This document shows, piece by piece, positions 35,611 to 46,771 of a stretch of DNA of 64,000 nucleotides. The first letter of the stretch is position 1. Each line of letters opens with the position of its first letter. Location: NCBI RefSeq assembly GCF_000699445.3, contig NW_026137038.1, positions 1-64,000 of the forward strand. Direction: 5' to 3'. The notes beneath the pieces were generated by a model. It worked only from the letters and a program-made list of their open reading frames with translations, ran no database searches and was not told where the DNA came from. Both the position numbers and the translations under genes were made by a program. This DNA is from Schistosoma haematobium. Its lineage: Eukaryota; Platyhelminthes; Trematoda; Strigeidida; Schistosomatidae.

Positions 35611-37683
35611 GGCTGATGTGATTTCGCAGAGTAATAAGTCTACTCAATGTCACAGATAACTAAGGTGTCATCTTCATATCTCTTATAAACAGACATGTTT
35701 ACAACTAGGTCTTCAGCTAGATTTGCAACATGTGTTATGAACACGTCTGCTATTAATGGTCTAATGGACCAACCATAGCAACCAGTCGATCTGGCAAAAC
35801 TATTCACCTCCAAATATGAACTGGACGTTGTCAGTACATAATAGTGCTAAATCTTTAAGAATTTTTAAAGGAACAGGTAATTTTTCAAGGCTGTTCAAAG
35901 AAGTGTGGTCACATAATATATCAATAGTCGTTTTCAGAGGTATATTTGTGAACAGGGAATTCACGTCAAATGAACACACTGTCTTTCTCTTGATATTAAT
36001 ATCACATAAATGATCGACCAAGTCAAAAGAATCGTTCACAGAATACTTATATAAACGTGTTCCAACAGGATCCAGTAATTTAGCTCGGTTATGTGTAGGT
36101 GATCGACGCACTGATAAAATTGGGCGTAAACAAACGTTTGGTTTGTGCATTTTACGTAATCCATGTAAATGACCATACTCAGAACCAATAGGTTCCAGGA
36201 AATTAAATTCCTCCCTACCAATAATATTCATGTGTAGCAGCTTCACTATGTTTGGATTTATTCTTCCCTCTACTTTGCTAATACCTGCAAATTCACCATC
36301 AGGCATAAATTTACTTTCATCACTGAGAATCGATAATGTCTTACCTTTACATTCACATTTGTTCTTGACAACCACACCGGATCTTTTATCAGGCTTTAAC
36401 AAGACAACATCAGGGTTCGTTCGTACTTATTTTAGTGACTTAAAATACTGAATAGTTAATATGCTTCTCTGCTTTGGTCCACGATTAAGCAATTGGTGGG
36501 CTATATCCAACAGTTTACATTGGTCTCAGCTTTGATTATTTAAAGACGTAGGGGTTAGCGTACTCAGTTGATCCAGTATCCGACACTGGATGTCAATTAG
36601 TCAAGTAAGAACAGGTGAAATCCCACATCTACATAAAAACTAATTCATGCCCACTGCTAAACCAACAAATTCGAACGTGACACGGATAAATATTCATCAA
36701 ACTTTAGTTATTTCTACTGGAATTCATTAAGTGTTTCGCTTTTATTCACTTTCATTACTAACATGATTGTCTGTGGATTCGAAACGGTCTAACGAATTAC
36801 CAACAATCTCAAATAGCCTAGAACTTCCACAACACCCAATCAACAAGTACAATTCTAATTAGTCACAACAAAACTCTATTGGATAATTATGACAGATTAA
36901 AAGACAACACAAAACATTTAACTGTACAGTATTTATATTGTTCCATTGTTCCAACAACTGACACAGACTGTTTATCTGTCCACGTGTCTATAATGTGCTC
37001 TTAGTTCATTGTAATTGTCACATCCTCTCAATTGTTCAAAATTCTCATTCTCGCTTTCTCCTCTTATCTGAAATCAGCATTTATCTACAGAGTCATCATT
37101 ATTCAGGGAATCATTGGTGTCCAAATTGCGACTACCTGTCTCAAGTTCACAATTATCTACACCATAAAATTTAGTTAAACACAAAACAGAGCTAAAATTA
37201 AAATCACTTACTTCATTAGCTTCCACTCGTTACACGTGTCCGTTATCAACTGAATGAGCAGTTCAATCAACAACCACTATCATCCGATTACACATAATCT
37301 GAATTATAATTCCCGTAGATGGTCGATAGCCCTCACTCACTTGTTCAAAATCGCGCGGATAACTGTACTGATAGATGGACTTTCTCACCTCGACAGAAAC
37401 TGCCAAAACAGTGTGGCAGATGCCACTGAGTTGAGAAACACCCCATGAAAATACTCTCACAGAGTCGGACACATCCACAGGTGCCTTGGTCAAAGTGACA
37501 ACAACAACAACAACAACAAAAATAATAACAGTCTACACACGGACCAAAATTAGAAAACATACATGGATATGAAGAAGTCTACCAGGAAAACTGAATCTTC
37601 ACTGGTAAGCATACATCCAGGATTAACACAGGTCATCTGACCTACTATTATTCTTATTACGGACGACTATACTGCATCCTCAA
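35611..37683 (-). mobile_element. Penelope-like element PLE-1, truncated after the RT
   Basis: Same sequence as PLE-2 from the 5' end (37,683) to the end of RT motif C, where LTR 12 cuts it off. Thumb and GIY-YIG parts are missing and do not reappear on the other side of the array. It has a private 23-bp deletion just inside the breakpoint (CTACTCAA|TGTCACAG). Confidence 0.85.
35650..36428 (-). pseudogene. PLE-1 reverse transcriptase
   Basis: Begins NPDVVLLKPDKRSGVVV, then KMHKPNVCLRPILSVRRSP (Penelope RT signature), CSFDVNSLFTNIPL (motif A with catalytic Asp), ADVFITHVANLAED (motif B region) and VYKRYEDDTLVIC (motif C). This copy keeps one frame for 200 codons through EKLPVPLKILKDLALLC because it has one T fewer than the other copies near 35,886. 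A stop after FIFGGE separates the second half. Confidence 0.85.
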
Positions 37684-38020
37684 GGTCGAGCGAATTCCCG
37701 TCTAGTTGATGTTAAATTTAGTTCTCGTGAAAATGTCAGTCTTATTCCGACCAGTCCAAAAGCAGTGCGTGAGCAAACCTGGTCATCCTTCTTATCCCAA
37801 GATGTTTGTACATTGTCCACTTCTACTCTGGCCATTTGCTTAATGCAAACTTACGTTTTTCATTCGTATTCCAGAATGAGATTATGCTCACCAAATCAGT
37901 CTTCATGACTATCGTAAATGGCTGACTGACTAACGTTTTCCGTCATTTTACTCCTTACTTTCATCATCGTTCTCATAAATCACATTGATTTCAAACATAC
38001 ATTCTTGATTGATTTACAGC

Positions 38021-38092
38021 CACGTGACTCGATTAACTTTTTCTATTCAAATTTGAATGGGAATAGTCTAAACGTATATCAAGTCTATATAA
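38021..38092 (+). promoter_or_regulatory. Promoter-like region of T copy 1
   Basis: E-box CACGTG at 38,021-38,026, the perfect palindrome ATTCAAATTTGAAT at 38,045-38,058 and TATATAA at 38,086-38,092. The three sites recur in the same order in all copies (E-boxes at 46,247, 54,409, 54,998 and 59,786). The TATA box lies about 90 bp before the first ATG. Confidence 0.5.
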
Positions 38093-38181
38093 TATCAGTC
38101 TAGAGCGATGATAATCAGTTTGTAAAAACGCATTTGCCGAGCGGTCTGACTGTAAAACGCTCGCAAAAAATAATTATATCG

Positions 38182-38550
38182 ATGAACAACCATATGGATT
38201 CCGGACAAACTTGTCTCAATGATTGCTATTACCACTATTACTACAGCAACTACTACTACTACTACTGCTATCAATACTATCAATGTGATTACTATTACTA
38301 TTGCTACAATTACCACTATTATTGTTACTACAATTGTTGTAATTATTATTATTATCATTATTATCCAAGACAACCTACTCATTATCATGAACAAATGAAA
38401 GGACAAAACACGGTTTTACATGGCGAATCCACATCATCAAAGCAAAAAATGTCAAACAATAATGTCAAGCTGTGTAAAACCAGACCATGTTTAAAACGTC
38501 CAGGTCAAGCAATCAAAAAGCCTGGACGTCATGTACATTTTGCAATATAA
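38182..38550 (+). CDS. Tyr/Cys-rich intronless ORF, T copy 1 (unknown protein)
   Basis: 122 codons from the ATG at 38,182, with a TATA box 90 bp upstream and AATAAA at 38,559-38,564, 9 bp after the stop. Residues 1-16 read MNNHMDSGQTCLNDCY. A block of about 45 residues built from Tyr, Cys, His, Asn and Gln follows, then a non-repetitive basic tail (KLCKTRPCLKRPGQAIKK... ending HVHFAI). No signal peptide or known domain is visible. The Tyr block is encoded by diverged ACT/TAC/ATT triplets, so it could be a drifting microsatellite. The open non-repeat tail in all three complete copies, and indels only in multiples of three, favour a real or recently real frame. Tyr-rich composition recalls trematode eggshell precursors, but I cannot assign it. 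It is antisense to the neighbouring PLE. Confidence 0.45.
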   Translation: MNNHMDSGQTCLNDCYYHYYYSNYYYYYCYQYYQCDYYYYCYNYHYYCYYNCCNYYYYHYYPRQPTHYHEQMKGQNTVLHGESTSSKQKMSNNNVKLCKTRPCLKRPGQAIKKPGRHVHFAI

Positions 38551-38770
38551 AAAATGAAAATAAATTTTCTAACTACTCACATTTGTGTTTTTGATTGTTT
38601 TACCGGTCGATAGTGTATGGGGTATCGTACGTGTTACTGTGCGATGAATGTAAATCGCATGGAATTCTCATGAATAATAAATTCCAGGGAGTCGAACATT
38701 TCAGAGCACAGATTGTGAGAAATCTCGACTACTGAGCGTTCACCACAGTATTTGATCTCGGATAAACAGA

Positions 38771-38787
38771 AGCAGCAATAGTAGAAA

Positions 38788-38868
<81 letters not shown>

Positions 38869-39103
38869 AAGTAGAAGTAGTGGTAGTAGTAGAATTAGAA
38901 GTAGTAGACTAATACTAGTAGTAGTATTAGTATTAGTATTGGTATTGGTAATAGTCTTGGTATTAATCGTAGTATTGGTAGTAGTCGTCGTAGTATTATT
39001 ATAAGTATTGGTAGTAGAAATATTAGTAGTAGTCTGAGTATTATTGTTAGTAGTAAGTTTTTGAAATATCAGTAGTTCTAATAGCAGCAGTAGTGGTATT
39101 GTA

Positions 39104-39136
<33 letters not shown>
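38771..39136. repeat. (AGT)n-rich microsatellite tract with (ATT)n tail of PLE-2
   Basis: About 25 uninterrupted AGT units at 38,792-38,866, then imperfect AGT/ATT/GGT triplets to about 39,090 and an ATT run at 39,106-39,135. On the minus strand the latter is a (TAA)n tail right after the PLE 3' end, as often seen for non-LTR type retroelements. Confidence 0.85.
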
Positions 39137-39150
39137 GAATATTAACTTAC

Positions 39151-39393
39151 TCAGTGAATTTCCTCCATGAATGGATGTTCATCACCTATTCTTATTGGAT
39201 CATTTGATTTTATTTGTTTTTGCAACCACTTAGGTACATGTTCGCACACCCTAATTTGGAGATCACGATTACTCCTCCACATGTATATGTGACCACACAC
39301 ACATTCAAATAGATAAACACAGTGGCATGTGACGCAATCCTTTCCGTGTGTTTTACGTTTTCGCTGAGACATGGACATTGTTTTCTCTTTCAT
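39151..39393 (-). pseudogene. PLE-2 GIY-YIG endonuclease remnant
   Basis: The C-terminal endonuclease of PLEs. Sequence runs CVTCHCVYLFECVCGHIYMW, SNRDLQIRVCEHVPKWLQKQ. The first motif is VY rather than GIY and the second YMW instead of YIG; Arg and the CEH part are kept. The preceding Cys pattern (C-x2-C, C-x-C) fits the CCHH-type finger of PLE endonucleases. The changed YIG glycine makes activity doubtful. Confidence 0.75.
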
Positions 39394-39446
39394 AAAGACC
39401 TTTGCTGCGTAATACGTCCTGTTAACAACTTATTTAAGCCTTTGTT

Positions 39447-39790
39447 TCAGTAAAAAGCTATTTGAATCACCTCCAAACCGAAAAATGATGTAGACAGGTT
39501 CCTTTCTGCCAAGGTTATAGTAGGCCTCAGTATACCGTGACCTTTCCATCTATTTATGAATTTTAAGGGATAGTCAGTTTCAACTAGTGTTTTGTTTAAC
39601 AATCTAACGTCGTCATCGATAGCGTCGTTTGTGCAAACACGATTAATCCTATTAAACAGACCGCTCATCGAACCTCATTTGTATTGCACTGGGCAGTAAC
39701 TATTGTGACTAAGGTATTGGCCCGTCAACGTTGGTTTTCGAAAGATGGATCGTCTGCTTGAACCATCTTCTCGTCTACTTGTTAGCATAT
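39447..39790 (-). pseudogene. PLE-2 RT thumb/connector
   Basis: Read in two frames: LLLLDMLTSRREDGSS-like and IFRKPTLTGQYLSHNS-like sequence (upstream), then SGLFNRINRVCTNDA... to LEVIQ. These are standard Penelope thumb motifs (FRKPTxTGxYL). Confidence 0.7.
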
Positions 39791-39827
39791 CTAACAAGAG
39801 AAGCCGGTCATTCTTCTCCTCTTCACA

Positions 39828-40675
39828 TCAAAGGCTGATGTGATTTCGCAGAGTAATAAGTCTACTCAATAAACAATTCATTTCGTCCTTTCTTTCACAG
39901 ATAACTAAGGTGTCATCTTCATATCTCTTATAAACAGACATGTTTACAACTAGGTCTTCAGCTAGATTTGCAACATGTGTTATGAACACGTCTGCTATTA
40001 ATGGTCTAATGGACCAACCATAGCAACCAGTCGATCTGGCAAAACTATTCACCTCCAAATATGAACTGGACGTTGTCAGTACATAATAGTGCTAAATCTT
40101 TAAGAATTTTTAAAGGAACAGGTAATTTTTTCAAGGCTGTTCAAAGAAGTGTGGTCACATAATATATCAATAGTCGTTTTCAGAGGTATATTTGTGAACA
40201 GGGAATTCACGTCAAATGAACACATTGTCTTTCTCTTGATACTAATATCACATAAATGATCGACCAAGTCAAAAGAATCGTTCACAGAATACTTATATAA
40301 ACGTGTTCCAACAGGATCCAGTAATTTAGCTCGGTTATGTGTAGGTGATCGACGCACTGATAAAATTGGGCGTAAACAAACGTTTGGTTTGTGCATTTTA
40401 TGTAATCCATGTAAATGACCATACTCAGAACCAATAGGTTCCAGGAAATTAAATTCCTCCCTACCAATAATATTCATGTGTAGCTGCTTCACTATGTTTG
40501 GATTTATTCTTCCCTCTACTTTGCTAATACCTGCAAATTCACCATCAGGCATAAATTTACTTTCATCACTGAGAATCGATAATGTCTTACCTTTACATTC
40601 ACATTTGTTCTTGACAACCACACCGGATCTTTTATCAGGCTTTAACAAGACAACATCAGGGTTCGTTCGTACTTA
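39828..40675 (-). pseudogene. PLE-2 reverse transcriptase
   Basis: Two frames: 40,675-40,100 with LLKPDKRSGVVV, KMHKPNVCLRPI and CSFDVNSLFTN; then 40,058-39,828 with ADVFITHVANLAED and YKRYEDDTLVIC. The catalytic Asp residues in motif A and YxDD are present. A T-run at about 40,127-40,132 is one longer than in PLE-1 and breaks the frame. Confidence 0.82.
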
Positions 40676-41929
40676 TTTTAGTGACTTAAAATACTGAATA
40701 GTTAATATGCTTCTCTGCTTTGGTCCACGATTAAGCAATTGGTGGGCTATATCCAACAGTTTACATTGGTCTCAGCTTTGATTATTTAAAGACGTAGGGG
40801 TTAGCGTACTCAGTTGATCCAGTATCCAACACTGGATGTCAATTAGTCAAGTAAGAACAGGTGAAATCCCACATCCACATAAAAACTAATTCATGCCCAC
40901 TGCTAAACCAACAAATTCGAACGTGACACGGATAAATATTCATCAAACTTTAGTTATTTCTACTGGAATTCATTAAGTATTTCGCTTTTATTCACTTTCA
41001 TTACTAACATGATTGTCTGTGGATTCGAAACGGTCTAACGAATTACCAACAATCTCAAATAGCCTAGAACTTCCACAACACCCAATCAACAAGTACAATT
41101 CTAATTAGTCACAACAAAACTCTATTGGATAATTATGACAGATTAAAAGACAACACAAAACATTTAACTGTACAGTATTTATATTGTTCCATTGTTCCAA
41201 CAACTGACACAGACTGTTTATCTGTCCACGTGTCTATAATGTGTTCTTAGTTCATTGTAATTGTCACATCCTCTCAATTGTTCAAAATTCTCATTCTCGC
41301 TTTCTCCTCTTATCTGAAATCAGCATTTATCTACAGAGTCATCATTATTCAGGGAATCATTGGTGTCCAAATTGCGACTACCTGTCTCAAGTTCACAATT
41401 ATCTACACCATAAAATTTAGTTAAACACAAAACAGAGCTAAAATTAAAATCACTTACTTCATTAGCTTCCACTCGTTACACGTGTCCGTTATCAACTGAA
41501 TGAGCAGTTCAATCAACAACCACTATCATCCGATTACACATAATCTGAATTATAATTCCCGTAGATGGTCGATAGCCCTCACTCACTTGTTCAAAATCGC
41601 GCGGATAACTGTACTGATAGATGGACTTTCTCACCTCGACAGAAACTGCCAAAACAGTGTGGCAGATGCCACTGAGTTGAGAAACACCCCATGAAAATAC
41701 TCTCACAGAGTCGGACACATCCACAGGTGCCTTGGTCAAAGTGACGACAACAACAACAACAAAAATAATAACAGTCTACACACGGACCAAAATTAGAAAA
41801 CATACATGGATATGAAGAAGTCTACCAGGAAAACTGAATCTTCACTGGTAAGCATACATCCAGGATTAACACAGGTCATCTGACCTACTATTATTCTTAT
41901 TACGGACGACTATACTGCATCCTCAAGTT
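40676..41929 (-). other. PLE-2 5' region, no recognised domain
   Basis: 1.25 kb conserved in all four PLE copies. It contains an open stretch on the minus strand (41,739-41,509) with no recognisable motif and a short (CAA)n run at about 41,745-41,762 whose length differs between copies. Confidence 0.5.
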
Positions 41930-44900
41930 TATGGTGACGTATATTCAATGATTTTTGGTAAAGAGAAAATAAAAACAGTATTTTCTCTCTAGTTTGTCAC
42001 ACTTTATATGTAACCACATTTTCATACAATATCTGTTGTTTTTCTGTATTACTTGTTAATAACGATGATAATTGTTTCGATGAATATATACGATTTTACT
42101 ACCGCGAGGTTTAGAAATATGAACCGCTATCTGCAGGACAGCGCTCTAGATGTATCGCGACACATTTTTGCGCTTCTTTTTCATTTTTGCTTTGTGGACA
42201 ACCAAATTTTGAAATTAGTTGCGAATAAATTCGAAAGTCTGTTTTCCGTTTTCATAATTAAGTGAAAAGTGGTTTTTTCGTTTTGCGTTACATGGTATCG
42301 CGGTCCTTGAAAATTCATTATTCAGGTGCTGCTATAATAGTTTTTTCGTGTTTGCATAGCAGACTAGCAATTATTTATACTCAGGTATACATTGATGGTA
42401 AAAATCTTTTATTTTTATATGAAATAGCATGATTCAGGCATATATCGGCATAAAATTGTATAGTCGTCAAGGCTACCAAAACTGCGTTACAACTAACGAT
42501 ACCATGGTAAGATTTATCGTTTTTCCTATCTTTATCACAATTTCTGCTGATTTTCACTGTTTTGTTCGACTTCTATGGCACAAATAGGTTTATAGTGAAA
42601 ACATAAGGTGTCCTGAGTGTTGTAAATATTATGTATATGCTATAAATGATAATAACACATACCAAGATGTTAATATCACCTTCCACAGTTAGATATATTA
42701 GCTACTAGATGATTATATTGCAGGAAATAAATCATAATCATGCGGAAGAGGTATAATTATGTGGATATTTTACCAGAGACCAAGCTAAGATAGCATTACT
42801 ACCTCTTGTGTAGATCTACACAAGTATTTGGCTGTACCAAAGCATGTCATTGAGATATGGTTGTGACTTTTTTTCTTTTTTTAATTCAGAATTCACGGGA
42901 CAACTACCTCAATTCTCAATAGCCGTGCAATTGTTTTGATGTTCTACCTACATTTCAATAAACATTATTTCTCAAACACCTTACATTCTTACTTACATGG
43001 GAAACTTTAGAAGTGTTGAGAATGTGTGTTTGAGTGTCAGTGAACTTTTGATTGAATGCACATTCCTTATAAATAATACATCACATGTTCCTTCTTTTGC
43101 AGATAATTTAAAATAACAATGAATTAGCAATTGCATTGGATATACAAAAAAATCGATGCTTAAGCTTCTGCTCTAGTGTTGTACAATAATACGCTTTACC
43201 TTTTAAATGAAATTTTTCAAAAATATGCCGGTTTTCCACTGCATTGCAGATTTATTTTGGTCTGTTGTTGAAAATAAAGGCAAATATAAGAGACCTTTGG
43301 GGTTATGTCAATGGATGGAAAATAGGGAGTTCTGTGTGTATTTAGGCGAAAAGTAGACAATTCAGCGGACATTTGGGCGAAAAGTGAGTAATTTATCGAC
43401 AAAACGGCGAAAAAGGGGAAATCCGCATTATTTCCCGGACAGGCGAAAAAGGTGACATTCTGATGCGTTTTCCCCTTTCGCTACCAAAGCATTTACCCCT
43501 TTATTTCCCTTTTTGGGTTGTCTGGGAGCTACAATGTTTTGGCTGCCGGTATTATTGCAAAAATACCTAATAGCAGAAATAAGTACCGATATAAAGCTGT
43601 CACGAGAAAGCACTGAAAAGTACGACTCGATAGTCAAGATATCTTGATCTAAGGTGACCAGATTGTGTGAGATCCTATGTGATGATCTTCGGAAATCAAC
43701 CAAGGCCTGTCTAGCTTACGTGCTGATGCCGTAAATGACAATTACTCGTAACTTACGTGGGACTAGAATAGAATATGCATCAAGAATTGCAGGTTACACA
43801 GGACGATTCAAAGTAAATTCACACAGCAGTCTTTATATATGTTCATCGTCTAAGTTTCCGAAGTGCAACCTGTCCAAAGAATTAAATAATACAATCCGTG
43901 TATGTTGTAACCCAGACTTTCCTAAGCAACGCAAGAGATAAAGGAAATAAGCGTGATTGACTATCCAAAGGAAGGGTGTGCTAAATGCACTTTCGATCTG
44001 TAATTGAATACTGGTTTCTGTTTTTATACTAGTTTCTGGTAAACATTTATACTGAAATAACTTTCCTGTCTATTTTATTTCCAGCTAGCTTCGCAAGCGT
44101 TCACAGACCTAACGGGAACAATTCCTGAGAAATAGAAGTTATTTATTAATGGATCATTTGTGCTAGATTCAAACTTTAATAAACGTTTTCATTTATAACA
44201 CACCAGTCTTTTAATTACGGCAATTCGTATCTATCGTGACAGGTCGAAATTCGAACTACTAGTATAGTACACCATGTTCAAGGTAACAGTATTTGGTAAA
44301 CGGTATGTATGACTAATCGCGTGTGCGCCAAACTGGTAATTATTACACAAGAACGCGAAACAACACCCCTGTCTCACGCTATAAGAATAAGTCAATGGCC
44401 ATATAAATGAATTTATGTAAAACTAAAAAGATTACAATATTAGAACTTCTTGTTATCAAGAAGCATAGCTATGGTCTGTATTAACAATGGATTCTGACGT
44501 TGTAGCTCGTCATTAGCACCAATTGAACTCATCACTTGTGCGCATGTCTTCCGATGCTTCGAGGCATGAACGGATGAGTTTACTTGCCAAAGGTTCACTA
44601 AGAGCATGGATTGAGTGGTAGTTGGTAGTGAACTTCCCTAGCAGATCATCACTCCCTGTAGAGATTGAGATGTTGTCCAGCGCACGAAGAACCAGGTCCG
44701 TTATGCATTTTCTTGTCCACTTGTTGCTATGTCGAAATAAGTCTACAAAACTTATAGAGATAAAGGAACAAACATACCTCCACGAATCAGATCTTTAGAA
44801 TGTGCATATAAAATATGACTACAGGGCAGCATGTAGTCATTGAAACGCAATATTTCGACCTGAAGGATAAATTCATTTGAAGTAAGGCATACGTAGATGA

Positions 44901-45909
44901 CCGACGTCGTCTCCTTTGCCTAGGTTGTGTTGGCGAGTTAGAAGTTGTATGCTCTTCAGAAGAATGATTATTACTATCATCATCTACATCCTGAACGCAA
45001 GCATATGACTCTGACGAACTGCGTTTACGTCCATATGTACAGACATATCTCACGAAAAAGTACTTTAGAGTTGGATCATCACTGTTCTTTTTGCATACTG
45101 ACATAACGTACTTAGTATGCGTATACTAAAAAAAATAATTATTAACCGCAGAAGTCATATTACCTTATGTACTTCTTTCAAACAGGTCTCAAAATTGTCC
45201 CAACTTGTAAACCTTCGAGATAATATAATATCATTGAAGATTCGTCCTATATCATGCATCATCACGATGGCATCGTCTTCGTTACTTGAAGAATGAACGT
45301 TACCAGACATGGTGTGGCTGAACTCAATTCAAATCTAAAAATGTCTTGATTTGACCGCTTCTGAAAATTTTCACGAATTGTCGATGTGAAGCACCAATCA
45401 TTTTGCGACAGTTTGACCTTCAAGTGCTTGGAACCCCTATCAGTGGACGATACCCTAGGAGCGTTGCCTATCTGCACCGTTTGTTCTTCTGCCTTATTGA
45501 CCACGGTTTTTGATTAAAGACTATAATAGTGTTATAACATTCCTTTAGCCGTTCCGAACACCACGTTGGAATTCTGGCACGGATTATTATATTATAATAC
45601 TATTGGACGATATCTATCTCAATACACCGTTGGTGCAATTACTTGCAGAGGAACCTCCGTTAATCAAGTGAACTTATTTGTGGTTGTTGTTCTCACGAAG
45701 CAGCTCACAAGTAACATTTATTCTATAATAACTCTTATTGTCCGTTTGTATAATATACCATTTGTATCATAACTATATTTTGTTACTCTTGGTTTTTACT
45801 CACAGACACACTTTGGTGTTTTTTACTATTAATTATTTTTGGTATATTATTAATAAACTAGTGTATTGACATAACGTTTATAAGCTCCTTTTGTTGGGAA
45901 CCACCACAA
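41930..45909 (-). mobile_element. Element M, copy 1 (Mutator/ZSWIM-like remnant)
   Basis: A 3.98-kb block placed exactly at the PLE/T boundary that is continuous at 37,683/37,684, so it looks inserted. CAAG occurs on both sides and could be a 4-bp duplication. No long terminal inverted repeats are evident (TTTATGGTGACG on the left, GGTTCCCAACAAAAGG read from the right). Coding remnants lie at 44,513-45,310; further open stretches at 43,428-43,703 (minus) and 43,735-43,941 (plus) are unidentified. A sequence TGGTGTTCGGAACGG near 45,551-45,565 (minus) resembles a primer-binding site, so an LTR at 45,570-45,909 is a rival reading. Confidence 0.55.
44513..45310 (-). pseudogene. M-1 MULE/ZSWIM-like protein fragments with micro-introns
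   Basis: Exon 1 (45,310-45,164) begins MSGNVHSSSNEDDAIVMMHD and ends SWDNFETCLKEVHK. A 38-nt intron (GTAATA...TTTTAG) follows, then exon 2 from 45,125 with TYGRKRSSSESY and an Arg-rich stretch. This resembles the FAR1/ZSWIM-type N-terminus of metazoan Mutator-like transposases. At 44,862-44,752 another frame reads DYMLPCSHILYAHSK, the second half of a SWIM zinc finger. A 35-nt intron joins DLIRG to DLFRHSNKWTRK (to the stop at 44,513). The DDE catalytic core that should lie between the N-terminus and SWIM is missing. Assignment is by pattern only. Confidence 0.45.
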
Positions 45910-46246
45910 GGTCCAGCGAATTCCCGTCTAGTTGATGTTAAATTTAGTTCTCGTGAAAATGTCAGTCATATTCCGACCAGTCCAAGAGCAGTGCATGAGC
46001 AAACCTGGTCATCCTTCTTATCCCATGATGTTTGTACAGTGTCCACTTCTGCTCTGACCATTTGCTTAATGCAAACTTACGTTTTTCATTCGTATTCCAC
46101 AATGAGATTATGCTCACCAAATCAGTCTTCATGACCATCGTAAACGGCTGACTGACTAACGTTTTCCGTCATTTTACTCCTTACTTTCATCATCGTTCTC
46201 ATAAATCACATTGATTTCAAACATACATTCTTGATTGATTTACAGC

Positions 46247-46319
46247 CACGTGACTCGATTGACTTTTTTCTATTCAAATTTGAATGGGAATAGTCTAAAC
46301 GTATGTCAAGTCTATATAA
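46247..46319 (+). promoter_or_regulatory. Promoter-like region of T copy 2
   Basis: CACGTG at 46,247, ATTCAAATTTGAAT and TATATAA at 46,313-46,319, same order as copy 1. Confidence 0.48.
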
Positions 46320-46408
46320 TATCAGTCTAGAGCGATGATAATCAGTTTGTAAAAACGCATTTGCCGAGCGGTCTCGCTGTAAAACGCTCGCAAAAAATAA
46401 TTATATCG

Positions 46409-46771
46409 ATGAACAACCATATGGATTCCGGACAAACTTGTCTCAATGATTGCTATTACCACTATTACTACAGCAACTACTACTACTACTGCTATCAATA
46501 CTATCAATGTGATTACCATTACTATTGCCACAATTACCACTATTATTGTTACTACAATTGTTGTAATTATTATTATCATTATTATCCAAGACAACCTACT
46601 CATTATCATGAACAAGTGAAAGGACAAAACACGGTTTTACATGGCGAATCCACATCATCAAAGCAAAAAATGTCAAACAATAATGTCAAGCTGTGTAAAA
46701 CCAGACCATGTTTAAAACGTCCAGGTCAAGCAATCAAAAAGCCTGGACGTCATGTACATTTTGCAATATAA
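46409..46771 (+). CDS. Tyr/Cys-rich intronless ORF, T copy 2
   Basis: 120 codons. Differs from copy 1 by loss of two Tyr codons and a few substitutions (for example His for Tyr and Val for Met in EQMKGQ/EQVKGQ). Start context, basic tail, stop and downstream AATAAA are conserved. No known domain. Confidence 0.45.
   Translation: MNNHMDSGQTCLNDCYYHYYYSNYYYYCYQYYQCDYHYYCHNYHYYCYYNCCNYYYHYYPRQPTHYHEQVKGQNTVLHGESTSSKQKMSNNNVKLCKTRPCLKRPGQAIKKPGRHVHFAI

Larger units (their letters stand above)
37684..38770 (+). repeat. T cassette, copy 1
   Basis: Repeated block adjoining the 5' end of PLE-1. Contains about 500 bp of upstream sequence, a TATA box, the Tyr-rich reading frame and its 3' end. Repeated at 45,910, 54,086 (truncated), 54,716 (inverted, truncated) and, inverted, up to 59,793. 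Confidence 0.8.
39137..41929 (-). mobile_element. Penelope-like element PLE-2 (most complete direct copy)
   Basis: 2.8 kb on the minus strand. The 5' part (41,929-40,676) has no recognised domain; then RT, thumb and GIY-YIG endonuclease follow. The element is flanked on its 3' side by a (TAA)n tail and on its 5' side by element M. All copies share frame breaks between RT halves, so they descend from an already damaged parent. Confidence 0.85.

Noticed and set aside
38095..38406. Ile/Val-rich minus-strand frame opposite the Tyr-rich ORF
   Set aside because: It is the antisense reading of the triplet repeat; the promoter and AATAAA lie on the other strand.
39828..39860. Hammerhead core in PLE (CTGATG near CGAAA), as PLEs of some animals carry such ribozymes
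   Set aside because: The bases are inside RT coding sequence and the stems do not form; no hammerhead was found at PLE ends.
45570..45909. Solo LTR reading for the right end of element M
   Set aside because: TG start and a PBS-like TGGTGTTCGGAACGG fit, but no second LTR or gag/pol follows and MULE-like coding pieces lie next to it; kept only as an alternative.
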